Assembly: GCA_023409535.1 (NCBI GenBank)
Contig: JAEYGZ010000034.1
Span: 152,578 to 216,577 of the forward strand
DNA: 64,000 nt
From: Bacillota bacterium
GTDB taxonomy: Bacteria > Bacillota > Clostridia > Lachnospirales > Lachnospiraceae
Direction: 5' to 3'
Below the pieces are notes generated by a model. That model ran no database searches. It saw nothing but the letters and a program-made list of their open reading frames with translations, and was not told the DNA's origin. A program made the position numbers and the translations under genes. Positions 50,925 to 59,798 of the stretch are shown in pieces; positions within the stretch are counted from its first letter, which is position 1, and every line of letters begins with the position of its first letter.

Positions 50925-51890
50925 GTGAAGTTTGATGAAATCAAGGAAGAGGAACAGATGGTCCTTTTGGCGCAATCGAAGGAATGCAGTGTTTTTCAGA
51001 TGAAAAATGATACCGGAGAAGGCATCATGACAATGTATCAGGTTTTTCCGGGGGTAAGCATTTCCTATAATGATTACCATATGGAAAGTTTTGATTCTAC
51101 CTATGCCACAAGCCGGAATCTGTTCTGCATCGACCACTGCAGAGAAGGCAGACTGGAATACGCCTCCGGCCAGGGAACCTATTCTTATGTTGAAGCAGGA
51201 GATTTAAAATTAGACCGGAGAATTGCACATCAAGGACATTTTGAATTTCCGCTTTCCCATTATCACGGGCTTATGGTTACTTTTGATATGGATTTGGCAG
51301 GGCAGGCACTCAAAGAAGAGATAAAGGAGTTCCCTGTTAATCTCCCGGCCCTGCAAAAGAAATTCTGTGAGGGAAGGCAACCCCTGGTGATCCATAATGC
51401 CCCTGCCATTGAGCATATTTTCAGTGAGCTTTATGGGGTCCCGGAGAAAATCCGGATACCATATTTTAAAATTAAGATATTTGAGCTGCTGCTCTATCTG
51501 GATGTTCTGGAGCTCCCCAATAATCTGGAGGAAAAGCCGTATTTTTATAAAAATCAGGTGGAAAAAATGAAAGCAATGCAAAAGCTGATGACGGAAAATC
51601 TTGAAAAGCACTATACACAGGAGGAGCTGTCAGAGTATTTTGATATTCCGCTCACTTCCATGAAGAACTGTTTTAAGAATGTCTATGGAAGTCCGATCAG
51701 TACTTATATGAGAGTCTACCGGATGAATCAGGCTGCCGTTTTATTGAAAAATCAATGCGGTATGAGCATTACTGATATTGCCGGAAGGGTAGGCTATGAC
51801 AGTCCAAGCAAATTCACGGCAGCTTTTAAGCTGGTGATAGGGAAAGCGCCCCTGGAGTATCGTAGAATTTTCGGCTCCGGTAAAAAGTAG
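50925..51890 (+). CDS. AraC family transcriptional regulator (YbtA-like context)
   Basis: A 321-residue regulator with a C-terminal double helix-turn-helix (about residues 215-315: TQEELSEYFDIPLTSMKNCF, MSITDIAGRVGYDSPSKFTAAF). The N-terminal half should bind an effector. The GTG start at 50925 follows GGAGGAGGGGAAGG. It lies between the ECF operon and the second ABC pair. AraC regulators of this sort beside exporter-fold ABC pairs recall YbtA with YbtPQ, where the regulator senses a loaded siderophore. A similar job is likely but not shown. Confidence 0.9.
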   Translation: MKFDEIKEEEQMVLLAQSKECSVFQMKNDTGEGIMTMYQVFPGVSISYNDYHMESFDSTYATSRNLFCIDHCREGRLEYASGQGTYSYVEAGDLKLDRRIAHQGHFEFPLSHYHGLMVTFDMDLAGQALKEEIKEFPVNLPALQKKFCEGRQPLVIHNAPAIEHIFSELYGVPEKIRIPYFKIKIFELLLYLDVLELPNNLEEKPYFYKNQVEKMKAMQKLMTENLEKHYTQEELSEYFDIPLTSMKNCFKNVYGSPISTYMRVYRMNQAAVLLKNQCGMSITDIAGRVGYDSPSKFTAAFKLVIGKAPLEYRRIFGSGKK

Positions 51891-51923
51891 ACGGCAGGAA
51901 AAAATGATAGGAGATTTAAATAT

Positions 51924-53711
51924 ATGGAGGAAATGAAAAAAGAGAGCTGGTTTTCCTGTTTGCTGGATTATGCGGCAGGGTGTAAAGGAAAGCTTTTGAT
52001 GTCTGTGCTGCTGTCGGTGATAAGCATCGTATCCGGACTTGTCCCTTATTTGTGTGTGTACAGATTGATTGAGCTGTTCACCGGCGCTGCGGTGACACCT
52101 GCATTATTGATCCGCTGGGGAGGAATCACGCTGCTTGCTTATGCAGTAAAGGTTGTTGCATTCGGACTTTCCACAGGAATATCACATAATGCGGCATATC
52201 ACATTCTTGAGAAGCTCAGGCTGCGCGTGACAGATACATTTATGCACGCACCGCTTGGAGAGGTAACGAGACATTCCATTGGGGAAATCAAAAATATCAT
52301 GGTAGATAAAATCGAGAATATTGAACCTCCCCTGGCACATATGATTCCGGAGGGAGCCGGCCATGTGGTACTGCCCGTTATAAGCCTGGCGGGACTATGG
52401 ATCGTAGACGCAAGAGCAGCACTGGCATCTCTGGTCACCCTGCCCTTTGCCCTGGCGTGTATGGTACTTACCTATAAAATCAGCGGAAAGAATTTTGACA
52501 GATATAATGAAGCCAACAGCTATATGAACAGTACGATTGTTGAGTATATTGAAGGAATTGAGGTAATAAAGGCCTTTGGAAGGGAGGGAGCTTCCTATGA
52601 GAAATTTGCCAAAGCGATTATCAATTACCGTAATTTTATCATAAAATGGCTTTCTTCCACATGGATTACCATGAAGCTTTCTTTTGCGCTTTTTCCGGCA
52701 ACATTGCTGGGGACTCTTCCAACTGTTTTATGGCTGTATAGTAAGGGGGTACTTACTCCTGCCCAGGCAGCCCTTTGCTGTATGCTATCCATGTCCATGA
52801 TTGGTTCCCTTGCAAAGCTTGAGGTGTTTAGTGAAAGCATACGGGAAATGCAATTTACCATAGAAAATTTGCAGCAGTTTTTGAACCTGCCATCACTGCC
52901 TGAAGCGAAAAATAATGCTAAGCTTACGGGATATGATATCAATTTCAGCAAGGTAACCTTTTCCTATGACGGAAAAGAAGAAAATGAGGTGCTGCATGGA
53001 ATTGACATGAAGCTGCCCAATGGAAGCTTCACTGCGCTGGTCGGAGCTTCCGGCGGCGGAAAATCAACCATTGCCAAGCTGATCGCACGCTTCTGGGATG
53101 TGACCGGCGGAGCCATTGAAATTGGCGGTGTGAATGTGAAGGAGATTCCGCTGAAGCAGCTTGCAGATACGGTTAGCTTTGTTACACAGGATAATTTCCT
53201 GTTCCGCTGCTCCCTCCTTGAAAATATTAGACTGGGGAATCCCAACGCACCGGATGAGGAAGTGTATGAGGCGGCAAGGGCCGCCCAATGTGATGAATTC
53301 ATTCGTAAGCTTGAACATGGTTATCACACGCCTGCGGGAGAGGCAGGAAAAAGACTGTCAGGCGGAGAGAAGCAGCGTATTGCCATCGCAAGGATGATTT
53401 TAAAAAACGCGCCGGTTGTCATTCTGGATGAAGCCACGGCCTTCACAGATCCGGAAAATGAAGATAAAATCCAGCGCAGTATTGCGGCACTCACAAAGGG
53501 GAAGACGCTTCTTGTGATTGCACATCGGCTTTCAACAATAAAGAAGGCGGATAATATCGTAGTTTTAAAAAACGGAAAGATTGCCGCACAAGGGAAACAA
53601 AATGAATTATTGAAAAGCTCTCCGCTATATGCGGATATGTGGAGGGCTCATATCGGTGCAAAAGCATGGTCCGTCGGAGCGCAGGGAAAGGAAGTGGGCG
53701 TGGATGTTTAG
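51924..53711 (+). CDS. ABC half-transporter, exporter fold (IrtA/YbtP-like), pair 2 first subunit
   Basis: A 595-residue half-transporter with six membrane helices and an ATPase domain: Walker A GASGGGKSTIAKL, signature LSGGEKQR, Walker B VVILDEATAFTDPE. It shares the segment LAHMIPE with the first subunit of pair 1 and is clearly its paralogue. TAGGAGA precedes ATG 51924, 33 bases after the AraC stop. It overlaps the next gene by eight bases, so the two form a heterodimer. Metallophore import or export is the leading suggestion. Confidence 0.9.
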   Translation: MEEMKKESWFSCLLDYAAGCKGKLLMSVLLSVISIVSGLVPYLCVYRLIELFTGAAVTPALLIRWGGITLLAYAVKVVAFGLSTGISHNAAYHILEKLRLRVTDTFMHAPLGEVTRHSIGEIKNIMVDKIENIEPPLAHMIPEGAGHVVLPVISLAGLWIVDARAALASLVTLPFALACMVLTYKISGKNFDRYNEANSYMNSTIVEYIEGIEVIKAFGREGASYEKFAKAIINYRNFIIKWLSSTWITMKLSFALFPATLLGTLPTVLWLYSKGVLTPAQAALCCMLSMSMIGSLAKLEVFSESIREMQFTIENLQQFLNLPSLPEAKNNAKLTGYDINFSKVTFSYDGKEENEVLHGIDMKLPNGSFTALVGASGGGKSTIAKLIARFWDVTGGAIEIGGVNVKEIPLKQLADTVSFVTQDNFLFRCSLLENIRLGNPNAPDEEVYEAARAAQCDEFIRKLEHGYHTPAGEAGKRLSGGEKQRIAIARMILKNAPVVILDEATAFTDPENEDKIQRSIAALTKGKTLLVIAHRLSTIKKADNIVVLKNGKIAAQGKQNELLKSSPLYADMWRAHIGAKAWSVGAQGKEVGVDV

Positions 53712-55461
53712 AACAATAAAACGGATCATTGAGTGGTGCGGCGAATTTAAAGGAAAACTGTTCATCGGATTTGTCTTTTCTTTTTTCTCGGCATGGTTTG
53801 CTGCAATGCCTGTGATTCTGGCTGCCTATACTGTTGGAATGCTGATTGAGGATAACAGGGGCGGAGGAAGATTTGATCCGGGATGGATTGGCCTGAGTAC
53901 CGCGCTGATGGCGGTATTTATATTTCTTCGCTTTCTCTTCGATTATCTAAGGGCAAAATTTCAGGAAGCAATCAGCTATGAACTGGTTGCCAGGGACAGA
54001 CTTGCAATCGGTGATTTGTTAAAGCGTGTTTCCCTGGGGTATTTTCAGAAAGTGAATACGGGAGATATCTTAAATTCCGTCACTTCAGGGCTGCATACCC
54101 TGGAAAACATGGGAATTCGCATGGTAGATAATTTTATTGGGGGATACTTGAATTTTCTTTGCATTCTAATTTGGATTGCCGTAATTAATCCGGTGATATC
54201 CCTGATCATAATTGCAGGCGTCATAGCTTCTTTTTTATTTTTGCTGGTGATTTCAAAGTATAGTATGCGGAATGCACCCGTAGCTGCCCAGGCAGACCGC
54301 GATCTTACAAATGCGGCGCTGGAATACGCCAGGGGTTTACCGGTGGTAAAATCCTTCGGTCAGGACGGAGCAGCCAGAGCTGCCATGAAAAAGGCTTGCA
54401 GGGACAGCAGGAAGGTTCATCTGAAAATTGAATGGGGATTTGTACCGGCTAATTGCCTGCATCTGCTGGTATTAAAAGCAGCAGCTGCGGGACTGATTCT
54501 TGCAGCCTGCTTTTTAGGGTGGACAAATCAGACGTCGGTTTATAGCATGCTTCTGCTATGCTTTCTGTCCTTCAGCATTTTTACTTCCATTGAACCAATC
54601 AGTGACAGTGCGCATATCTTAGGGGTGATTGAAAATGCCATGAATCAATTAGACGCACTGAAGTCCGAAGCATTGATTGATGAAGGCGGAAGGGATATCT
54701 TACTTACACAGTTTGGCATAAGGTTTCGGGAGGTATCCTTTGGTTATGATACAAGGCTGATCTTAAACCAGGTTAGTTTTACAATACCGGAAAAAACAAC
54801 GACGGCAATTGTCGGGCCGTCGGGAAGCGGAAAAACGACCATTTGTAGCCTGATAGCAAGGTTTTATGAGGCAGACAGCGGAAGTATTGAAGTAGGAGGA
54901 GTGAATATCAGGGAATTTACCTGTGACAGTCTGTTATCCAATATTTCAATGGTATTTCAAAGCGTGTATTTATTCCATGATACCATTCGAAACAATATAT
55001 GCTTTGGAAAGCCTGGGGCTGTGGAGGAGGAGATGCTAAGTGCGGCAAAGAAGGCATGCTGTCATGAATTTGTCAGTGCCTTGCCGGATGGTTATGATAC
55101 GGTAATCGGAGAGGGCGGCGGAACACTTTCAGGCGGAGAAAAACAAAGAATATCAATTGCAAGAGCAATTCTTAAGAACGCACCGATTATTATTCTGGAT
55201 GAAGCCACCGCTTCCATTGATCCGGAAAATGAACAGGAGATCCAGGCTGCAATTTCAGAGCTGACAAAAGGGAAGACAATTATCATCATTGCACACCGCC
55301 TGGCAACAATCGAGAACGCGGATCAGATTCTGGTAGTTGATCATGGAAAAATTGCAGAAAGCGGAACACATAGCGAACTGGTCAAAAAAGCAGGAGTTTA
55401 TAAGAAATTTGTGGAGATACGGGAAAAGGCGGAAGGATGGAATATCGGCGAAACCGGTTGA
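53704..55461 (+). CDS. ABC half-transporter, exporter fold (IrtB/YbtQ-like), pair 2 second subunit
   Basis: A 585-residue half-transporter with six helices and an ATPase domain carrying GPSGSGKTTICSL, LSGGEKQR and IIILDEATASIDPE. ATG 53704 overlaps the end of the upstream gene. It resembles the second subunit of pair 1 strongly (for instance FHDTIRNNI against FHDTIENNI, and CHEF in both). The cluster ends here. Two heterodimeric pairs in one cluster might divide import and export of one compound, or handle two related ones. Confidence 0.9.
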   Translation: MFRTIKRIIEWCGEFKGKLFIGFVFSFFSAWFAAMPVILAAYTVGMLIEDNRGGGRFDPGWIGLSTALMAVFIFLRFLFDYLRAKFQEAISYELVARDRLAIGDLLKRVSLGYFQKVNTGDILNSVTSGLHTLENMGIRMVDNFIGGYLNFLCILIWIAVINPVISLIIIAGVIASFLFLLVISKYSMRNAPVAAQADRDLTNAALEYARGLPVVKSFGQDGAARAAMKKACRDSRKVHLKIEWGFVPANCLHLLVLKAAAAGLILAACFLGWTNQTSVYSMLLLCFLSFSIFTSIEPISDSAHILGVIENAMNQLDALKSEALIDEGGRDILLTQFGIRFREVSFGYDTRLILNQVSFTIPEKTTTAIVGPSGSGKTTICSLIARFYEADSGSIEVGGVNIREFTCDSLLSNISMVFQSVYLFHDTIRNNICFGKPGAVEEEMLSAAKKACCHEFVSALPDGYDTVIGEGGGTLSGGEKQRISIARAILKNAPIIILDEATASIDPENEQEIQAAISELTKGKTIIIIAHRLATIENADQILVVDHGKIAESGTHSELVKKAGVYKKFVEIREKAEGWNIGETG

Positions 55462-55534
55462 CAAGCGATTTCAAATAACGTATCATATAGTAATGATAAC
55501 TATGTGATATTGCATTTGAAAGAAGGTAATAAAA

Positions 55535-56248
55535 ATGCTGGAGCAAATAGTAAATATAGGAGTATTTGGAGATTCGATTCTGAAGGGAATACAGATTAAT
55601 CCGGTAAATAAAAAATATTATGTGAACAATAATATTGATACAGAAATCATGAGCAAAAAATATCCAATACAAATACAAAATTATTCAAGCTTTGGATGTA
55701 CTGTAAAAAAAGGCAGTGATTTGCTTAAAAAAAGATTGGAAAAAAATATAGGATGCGATGTAATTGTTATGGATTATGGTGGAAATGATTGCGATTATAA
55801 TTGGAAAGCAATCTCGGAAAATCCAGGGGGCAATCATTTACCTAACACGCCGATAGAACTTTTTTCAGAAATATATTGCGGTATCATTGATACGTTGAAG
55901 AAAAAAAGTATTTTGCCTATATTAACTACCCTGCCCCCATTAGAGCCGCAAGGGTTTTTTGACTGGTTTTGCAGAAATTTAAATAAAAAGAATATACTTA
56001 TGTGGCTTGGTGATATTGATAACATCTACTTTCATCAGGAAAGCTACTCCAGGGTAATTGAAAAAATTGCATTGGAGAAACAAGTCCCTTTAATTGATTT
56101 AAGGGGAGCATTTTTGAAAGCCGGGAACGTAAAAGAATTTCTTTGCGAGGACGGAACACATCCAAATACTTCAGGTCAAAAAATTATAGCATCTTCTTTT
56201 AATATTTTTGCAAAGGAATTTATAGATACCGGATATAAACCGGTTTAA
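55535..56248 (+). CDS. SGNH/GDSL hydrolase (esterase/deacetylase)
   Basis: A 237-residue protein with the SGNH blocks: GDSIL with nucleophile Ser14, the oxyanion GGND, and the C-terminal EDGTHPNTSGQ with the Asp-His pair. No signal peptide is present. SGNH enzymes cleave acyl esters, often on carbohydrates. AAGAAGG precedes ATG 55535. It lies 73 bases behind the ABC cluster and may be read from it, but its lower GC content suggests a separate origin. The natural substrate is unknown. Confidence 0.88.
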   Translation: MLEQIVNIGVFGDSILKGIQINPVNKKYYVNNNIDTEIMSKKYPIQIQNYSSFGCTVKKGSDLLKKRLEKNIGCDVIVMDYGGNDCDYNWKAISENPGGNHLPNTPIELFSEIYCGIIDTLKKKSILPILTTLPPLEPQGFFDWFCRNLNKKNILMWLGDIDNIYFHQESYSRVIEKIALEKQVPLIDLRGAFLKAGNVKEFLCEDGTHPNTSGQKIIASSFNIFAKEFIDTGYKPV

Positions 56249-56366
56249 TTTCTTTGTCTGCATTCATAAAAAATAGTTATAGACAATTGCGCTATTATGT
56301 GATACTATATACTGGTAATAAGTAATACTGCATACAGACCGGACAAAATAGCAAGGAGGGGTTACA

Positions 56367-56690
56367 TTGGAGAACCTTACAGAAATGCTCAAAGGCGTGC
56401 TGGAAGGCTGTGTTCTTGAAATCATCAGCCATGAAGAAATCTATGGCTACGAGATCACACGGCGGCTGAACGCCCTCGGTTTTTCGGACGTTGTGGATGG
56501 GACAGTATATACTATCCTGGTGAGGCTTGAGAAAAATAAACTGGTAGAAATTACAAAAAAACCATCTGATATGGGACCGCCGCGAAAGTTTTTCGCACTC
56601 AACGACGAGGGGCGCAAGGAACTACGGAAGTTCTGGGAAAAGTGGGAGTTCGTATCATCAAAAATTAGCGAATTAAAGGAGGGCATATAA
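56367..56690 (+). CDS. PadR family transcriptional regulator
   Basis: A 107-residue PadR regulator: LEGCVLEIISHEEIYGYEIT and RRLNALGFSDVVDGTVYTIL form the winged helix, followed by PRKFFALNDEGRKELRKFWE. The TTG start at 56367 follows AAGGAGGGG. Its stop overlaps the start of the first DUF1048 gene by one base, a combination common in Firmicutes. It probably represses its own operon. Confidence 0.93.
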   Translation: MENLTEMLKGVLEGCVLEIISHEEIYGYEITRRLNALGFSDVVDGTVYTILVRLEKNKLVEITKKPSDMGPPRKFFALNDEGRKELRKFWEKWEFVSSKISELKEGI

Positions 56691-57037
56691 TGAATTTCTG
56701 GGAGAAAATCACAGGCAGCGACATGACGAAAGAATTGAAAGCTTTTGATGCTCGGGTCAAAAAACTGCCGGCAGATTATCAAGCGGCATGGGAAAAAATT
56801 AATGCCAATCTTTGGCCGCACTCAGATTTCACCGGTCGTAACCTCATGCCAATTCTTGACGGTGTACTTGGCCTGCTGGAAGAATCGGCGGCGGACGGTC
56901 AGAGTGTCCGGGAGGTTTTGGGTGACGATATCAAAGGCTTCTGTTCAGCGTTAGCCGGGGAAGAAGGAGCAAAGACTTATCGCGACAAGTGGCGCGGTCA
57001 GCTTAACAACAATATTGCAAAAAAATTAGGTAGATAG
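56690..57037 (+). CDS. DUF1048 family protein, first copy
   Basis: A 115-residue helical, soluble protein. WEKITGSDMTKELKAFDARV and LPADYQAAWEKINANLW at the start are characteristic of DUF1048, and the end shows the typical FCSALAGEEGAKTYRDKWR. The family has no established role, and it is almost always coupled to a PadR regulator, as here. AGGAGGG lies before ATG 56690. It is followed by a second DUF1048 gene after nine bases. Confidence 0.85.
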   Translation: MNFWEKITGSDMTKELKAFDARVKKLPADYQAAWEKINANLWPHSDFTGRNLMPILDGVLGLLEESAADGQSVREVLGDDIKGFCSALAGEEGAKTYRDKWRGQLNNNIAKKLGR

Positions 57038-57046
57038 GAGGGCAAA

Positions 57047-57397
57047 ATGAGCATACAAGATATCATCGAAGGCAAAAAAACGTGGCGGGCGCACGTGGCG
57101 CGTGTCAAAGCGCTTCCCCAGGATTATCAGATTGTTTATAAAGAGCTTCAAAAATATCTCTTTAAGGTTGGCCCTGTCGAACTAACCGACGGGACAGATT
57201 TGCTCTCGGGGATTGTTGATCTTTTCGAAGAGGGTGCGGCCTTGGGGAAAGGCGTGCTCGAAGTGACGGGCAGTGACGTAGCAAATTTCTGCGACGAGCT
57301 AATCAAAGATTCAAAAACTTACGCTGACATTTATCAAGAATCTGTTGACCAGGAAGTTAATAAGGCCATGAAAAAAGCTACAGATAAAATAAAGTAA
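57047..57397 (+). CDS. DUF1048 family protein, second copy
   Basis: A 116-residue paralogue of the preceding protein, sharing the layout (VKALPQDYQIVYKELQKYL, then VANFCDELIKDSKTYADIY). The tandem probably forms a heterodimer or has related roles. AGGAGGG precedes ATG 57047. It closes the PadR operon. The frame after its stop runs without interruption into a degraded coding remnant at 57431-57514. Confidence 0.85.
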   Translation: MSIQDIIEGKKTWRAHVARVKALPQDYQIVYKELQKYLFKVGPVELTDGTDLLSGIVDLFEEGAALGKGVLEVTGSDVANFCDELIKDSKTYADIYQESVDQEVNKAMKKATDKIK

Positions 57398-57430
57398 AAG
57401 GGTATAAAAATAGGAGAGATATCTCTCAGC

Positions 57431-57514
57431 CAAGGAGATACCACTATCATACGGCATCTTTTTGTATCCTCAAGACATGTTGAGACAGTTTGTCTGCTAT
57501 ATAAGGTGAAGTAA
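57431..57514 (+). pseudogene. Fossil of a methyltransferase gene 3' end (RlmD-like), copy A
   Basis: One frame reads LFVSSRHVETVCLLYKVK then stop, without any start codon in front. The HVETVCLL ending resembles the C-terminus of RlmD/RumA-type 23S rRNA uridine methyltransferases. Copies B and C, at 57670-57703 and 59671-59763, show the same SRHV core. The identification as RlmD is a suggestion from the motif only. Confidence 0.5.
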
Positions 57515-57669
57515 AAATTGAATAGGTAATAGATAGGCGCACTCGTTAGCATTTCTTTATGGGTGCGTTTTACTGTAGGAATTTGAACTCATGGTTTGAA
57601 AATAATTTAGAGGAGGGTTATAATGAAAGAAGTATTCGAATTGAATTGATTTGGATTAACATGTCCTTT

Positions 57670-57703
57670 TTCCGGTTCCAGACATGTTGTAAGTACAATG
57701 TGA
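57670..57703 (+). pseudogene. Fossil of the same 3' end, copy B
   Basis: The frame reads SGSRHVVSTM then stop, matching the SRHV core of copy A with further decay. DNA-level similarity (CCAGACATGTTG) is seen over about 15 bases. Confidence 0.4.
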
Positions 57704-58141
57704 TAATACAGAAAATACCAATAATGATTTTAGTAAGACTAATCATATCCTTTCATTAAGAATTAATGGGATGATAGGATACAATAGGTTACAATAGATA
57801 GAAAATCAATGGGAAGTAACGTGCGCCAAAAGGGTGCCATATATTCTGTATAGTCTATGAGTACAGATTTAGAAAAACACTAAAAGGGTGTAAACATATC
57901 TTCTATATATAAACTGTCCGCTATGCAGTATAATTTCTAAATCTCGACGCATTGTGAAAGTATTTGCTTGCTACAAAGAAAGGCTGGTGCACAAAACTGA
58001 TAGTTTAGTTTTATGAGGAGTGTGGAATATGAAAAGTTATGACTTATTCATAAATGATGTCAGAACTATATAAAGTTGATGAACGCATAATTAATGACTA
58101 TATTAAATATATACTTCGGTAACGAACTTGATTAAAGATAC

Positions 58142-58166
58142 AACTATCCGAAATTTCCGGATAGTT
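58142..58166. other. Short hairpin upstream of the DUF1016 gene
   Basis: AACTATCCG (58142-58150) pairs with CGGATAGTT (58158-58166) around AAATTTC. It could be an old terminator or an operator; there is no T-run. Confidence 0.4.
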
Positions 58167-58234
58167 CAATCTGAAGGGAATAGAATGGAATGTGTTGAAT
58201 GAATATCAAGACGATAAATGGAAGGAGTAAACGG

Positions 58235-59248
58235 ATGGAAAATAAGCTGGAAAAGCAATCACAGGAAACATACAGCTTAATTAGAAATACTTTAATCTCA
58301 GCACAAACAAAGATTGCAACAGTAGTTAATTCCGCTATGGTTCAGGCATACTGGGAAATTGGTGAACAGATATATCTTGCTTGTGGTGAAAATGATAGAG
58401 CTGAATACGGTAAAGGATTGATAAAATATTTGTCAGAAGAATTGACTAGAGAATTTGGTAAAGGCTTTACAGCAGCCAATTTACGAAATATGAGGCAATT
58501 TTATATGACATTTCCAAAACGCTACACACTGTGTAGCGAATTAAGCTGGTCCCATTACCGTTTACTCATGCGTGTTGATAATAAAGAGCGCAGAGATTAT
58601 TATCATGAAGAATGTGTAAAGGCGAACTGGAGCGTCCGCCAATTAGAGCGACAAATTAACACACTGTATTATGATAGAATTCTGGCAAGTAGGGATAAGG
58701 TTAGTGCCGCGAATGAAATACAGCAATTAGAGCCAAAATCGGAATATGAGAGAATAATTAAAGATCCATATGTTTTAGAATTTCTTGATTTGGAGGCAAA
58801 TCCGCACTTTTATGAGAAAAATCTTGAACAAGCGTTAATTGACCATCTACAGAAATTTTTATTGGAACTTGGAAGAGGGTTTTGTTTTGAAGCTAGACAA
58901 AAGCATATTACTTTTGACGATGAACATTTTTATATAGATTTGGTATTCTATAATTATATCTTAAAATGTCATGTATTATTTGATTTAAAAATAGGAAAGT
59001 TGGTTCATCAGGATTTAGGGCAAATGCAAATGTATGTAAATTACTACACAAGAGAATTAATGAATGAAGGTGATAACCCTCCAATTGGTATTGTTTTATG
59101 TGCCGATAAAAGTGATGCAGTAGTTAAATATACTTTGCCAGAGGATAATAAGCAGATATTTGCTTCAAAGTATATGACATATCTTCCTTCTGAGGAGGAA
59201 TTAAAACGTGAACTGAACTTGGATGAATTTGTGAAGATAAATTATTAA
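58235..59248 (+). CDS. DUF1016 (YhcG-like) PDDEXK nuclease family protein
   Basis: A 337-residue protein. The N-terminal helical domain (about 1-165) shows the DUF1016 pattern YWEIGEQIYLAC, FGKGFTAANLRNMRQFY and SWSHYRLLMRV. The C-terminal domain has a PDDEXK-type core, IDLVFYN followed by HVLFDLKIGKL, with Asp, Asp and Lys as metal-site candidates. Such proteins are linked with mobile or defence islands; activity has rarely been shown. ATG 58235 follows AAGGAG. It is paired with a small gene 30 bases downstream and sits in a decayed, probably acquired stretch. Confidence 0.88.
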   Translation: MENKLEKQSQETYSLIRNTLISAQTKIATVVNSAMVQAYWEIGEQIYLACGENDRAEYGKGLIKYLSEELTREFGKGFTAANLRNMRQFYMTFPKRYTLCSELSWSHYRLLMRVDNKERRDYYHEECVKANWSVRQLERQINTLYYDRILASRDKVSAANEIQQLEPKSEYERIIKDPYVLEFLDLEANPHFYEKNLEQALIDHLQKFLLELGRGFCFEARQKHITFDDEHFYIDLVFYNYILKCHVLFDLKIGKLVHQDLGQMQMYVNYYTRELMNEGDNPPIGIVLCADKSDAVVKYTLPEDNKQIFASKYMTYLPSEEELKRELNLDEFVKINY

Positions 59249-59278
59249 CTATAATTTCACTGCCAGAGGAGAAATTAA

Positions 59279-59542
59279 ATGGATAAGACTAATCCAGAAA
59301 AAGCAATGAAAGAATTGACTCTACTACTAATGTATTTATCAAGATTTAATGAAGGTAACCGTTTTGGTTCAAATATGGATATGGCTTGGAAAGGATATGA
59401 TTTTGACATTATAAATGAGTTGGATGAGGAAGACTATATTCGTCAAGGCAGCCACCGCTCCAAATCCGTAGCTATAACCGAAGAAGGCATAAAATTAGCA
59501 CAGAACCTAATGGAGAAATTTAACATAGCAGATTGGAAGTAA
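59279..59542 (+). CDS. Small DUF6429-like winged-helix protein
   Basis: An 87-residue protein, largely helical: LLLMYLSRFNEG, then AWKGYDFDIINELDEEDYI and SKSVAITEEGIKLAQ, which has the look of a winged helix and resembles DUF6429 proteins often found on mobile elements. AGAGGAG precedes ATG 59279. It probably forms an operon with the DUF1016 gene. No antitoxin role can be claimed. Confidence 0.7.
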   Translation: MDKTNPEKAMKELTLLLMYLSRFNEGNRFGSNMDMAWKGYDFDIINELDEEDYIRQGSHRSKSVAITEEGIKLAQNLMEKFNIADWK

Positions 59543-59670
59543 ATAAATCATGTTGGTATCAGGGCTTAAAGAATTGTTTAAAAATTATAAAGAGGAAGAC
59601 TTGAGATTTTTATATCCATTAATGCTCAAGTGAAGGGAACTGATAAAAAACTTTTTAAATATGTTCTTCC

Positions 59671-59763
59671 ACCAAGGAACCACCAGGTCCTGCCGTCATC
59701 ATTATTGTCGCTTCAAGACACGTTGACATGATTTGTTTGCGAAAAGATTGCGATAACCGATAA
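59671..59763 (+). pseudogene. Fossil of the RlmD-like 3' end, copy C
   Basis: The frame reads VIIIVASRHVDMICLRKD and then stops, aligning without gaps with copy A (57431-57514), including the upstream CCAAGGA and the central TCAAGACA-GTTGA DNA. It ends about 35 bases before the flavodoxin-like gene. There is no start. Just upstream, a 27-codon frame at 59550-59633 may be another fragment. Confidence 0.5.
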
Positions 59764-59798
59764 TAGGATGAAATAATACAAAATGAGGTTGTTATATA

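Larger units (their letters stand above)
57398..58234. other. 837-bp gene-poor stretch with degraded gene fragments
   Basis: No intact gene longer than about 65 codons is credible here. It contains two fossil copies of a protein-end sequence (57431-57514 and about 57670-57703), a 21-codon frame at 58057-58122 beginning MSELYKVDERIIND, and a nine-base-stem hairpin (58142-58150 with 58158-58166). The region looks like an insertion/decay zone between the PadR operon and the DUF1016 nuclease gene. Confidence 0.55.

Noticed and set aside
57559..57759. 66-codon frame after the PadR operon.
   Set aside because: No ribosome-binding site, unusual composition, and it overlaps a degraded repeat.
58235..59542. 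Toxin-antitoxin system.
   Set aside because: The small protein does not resemble a known antitoxin, and DUF1016 proteins are not established toxins.
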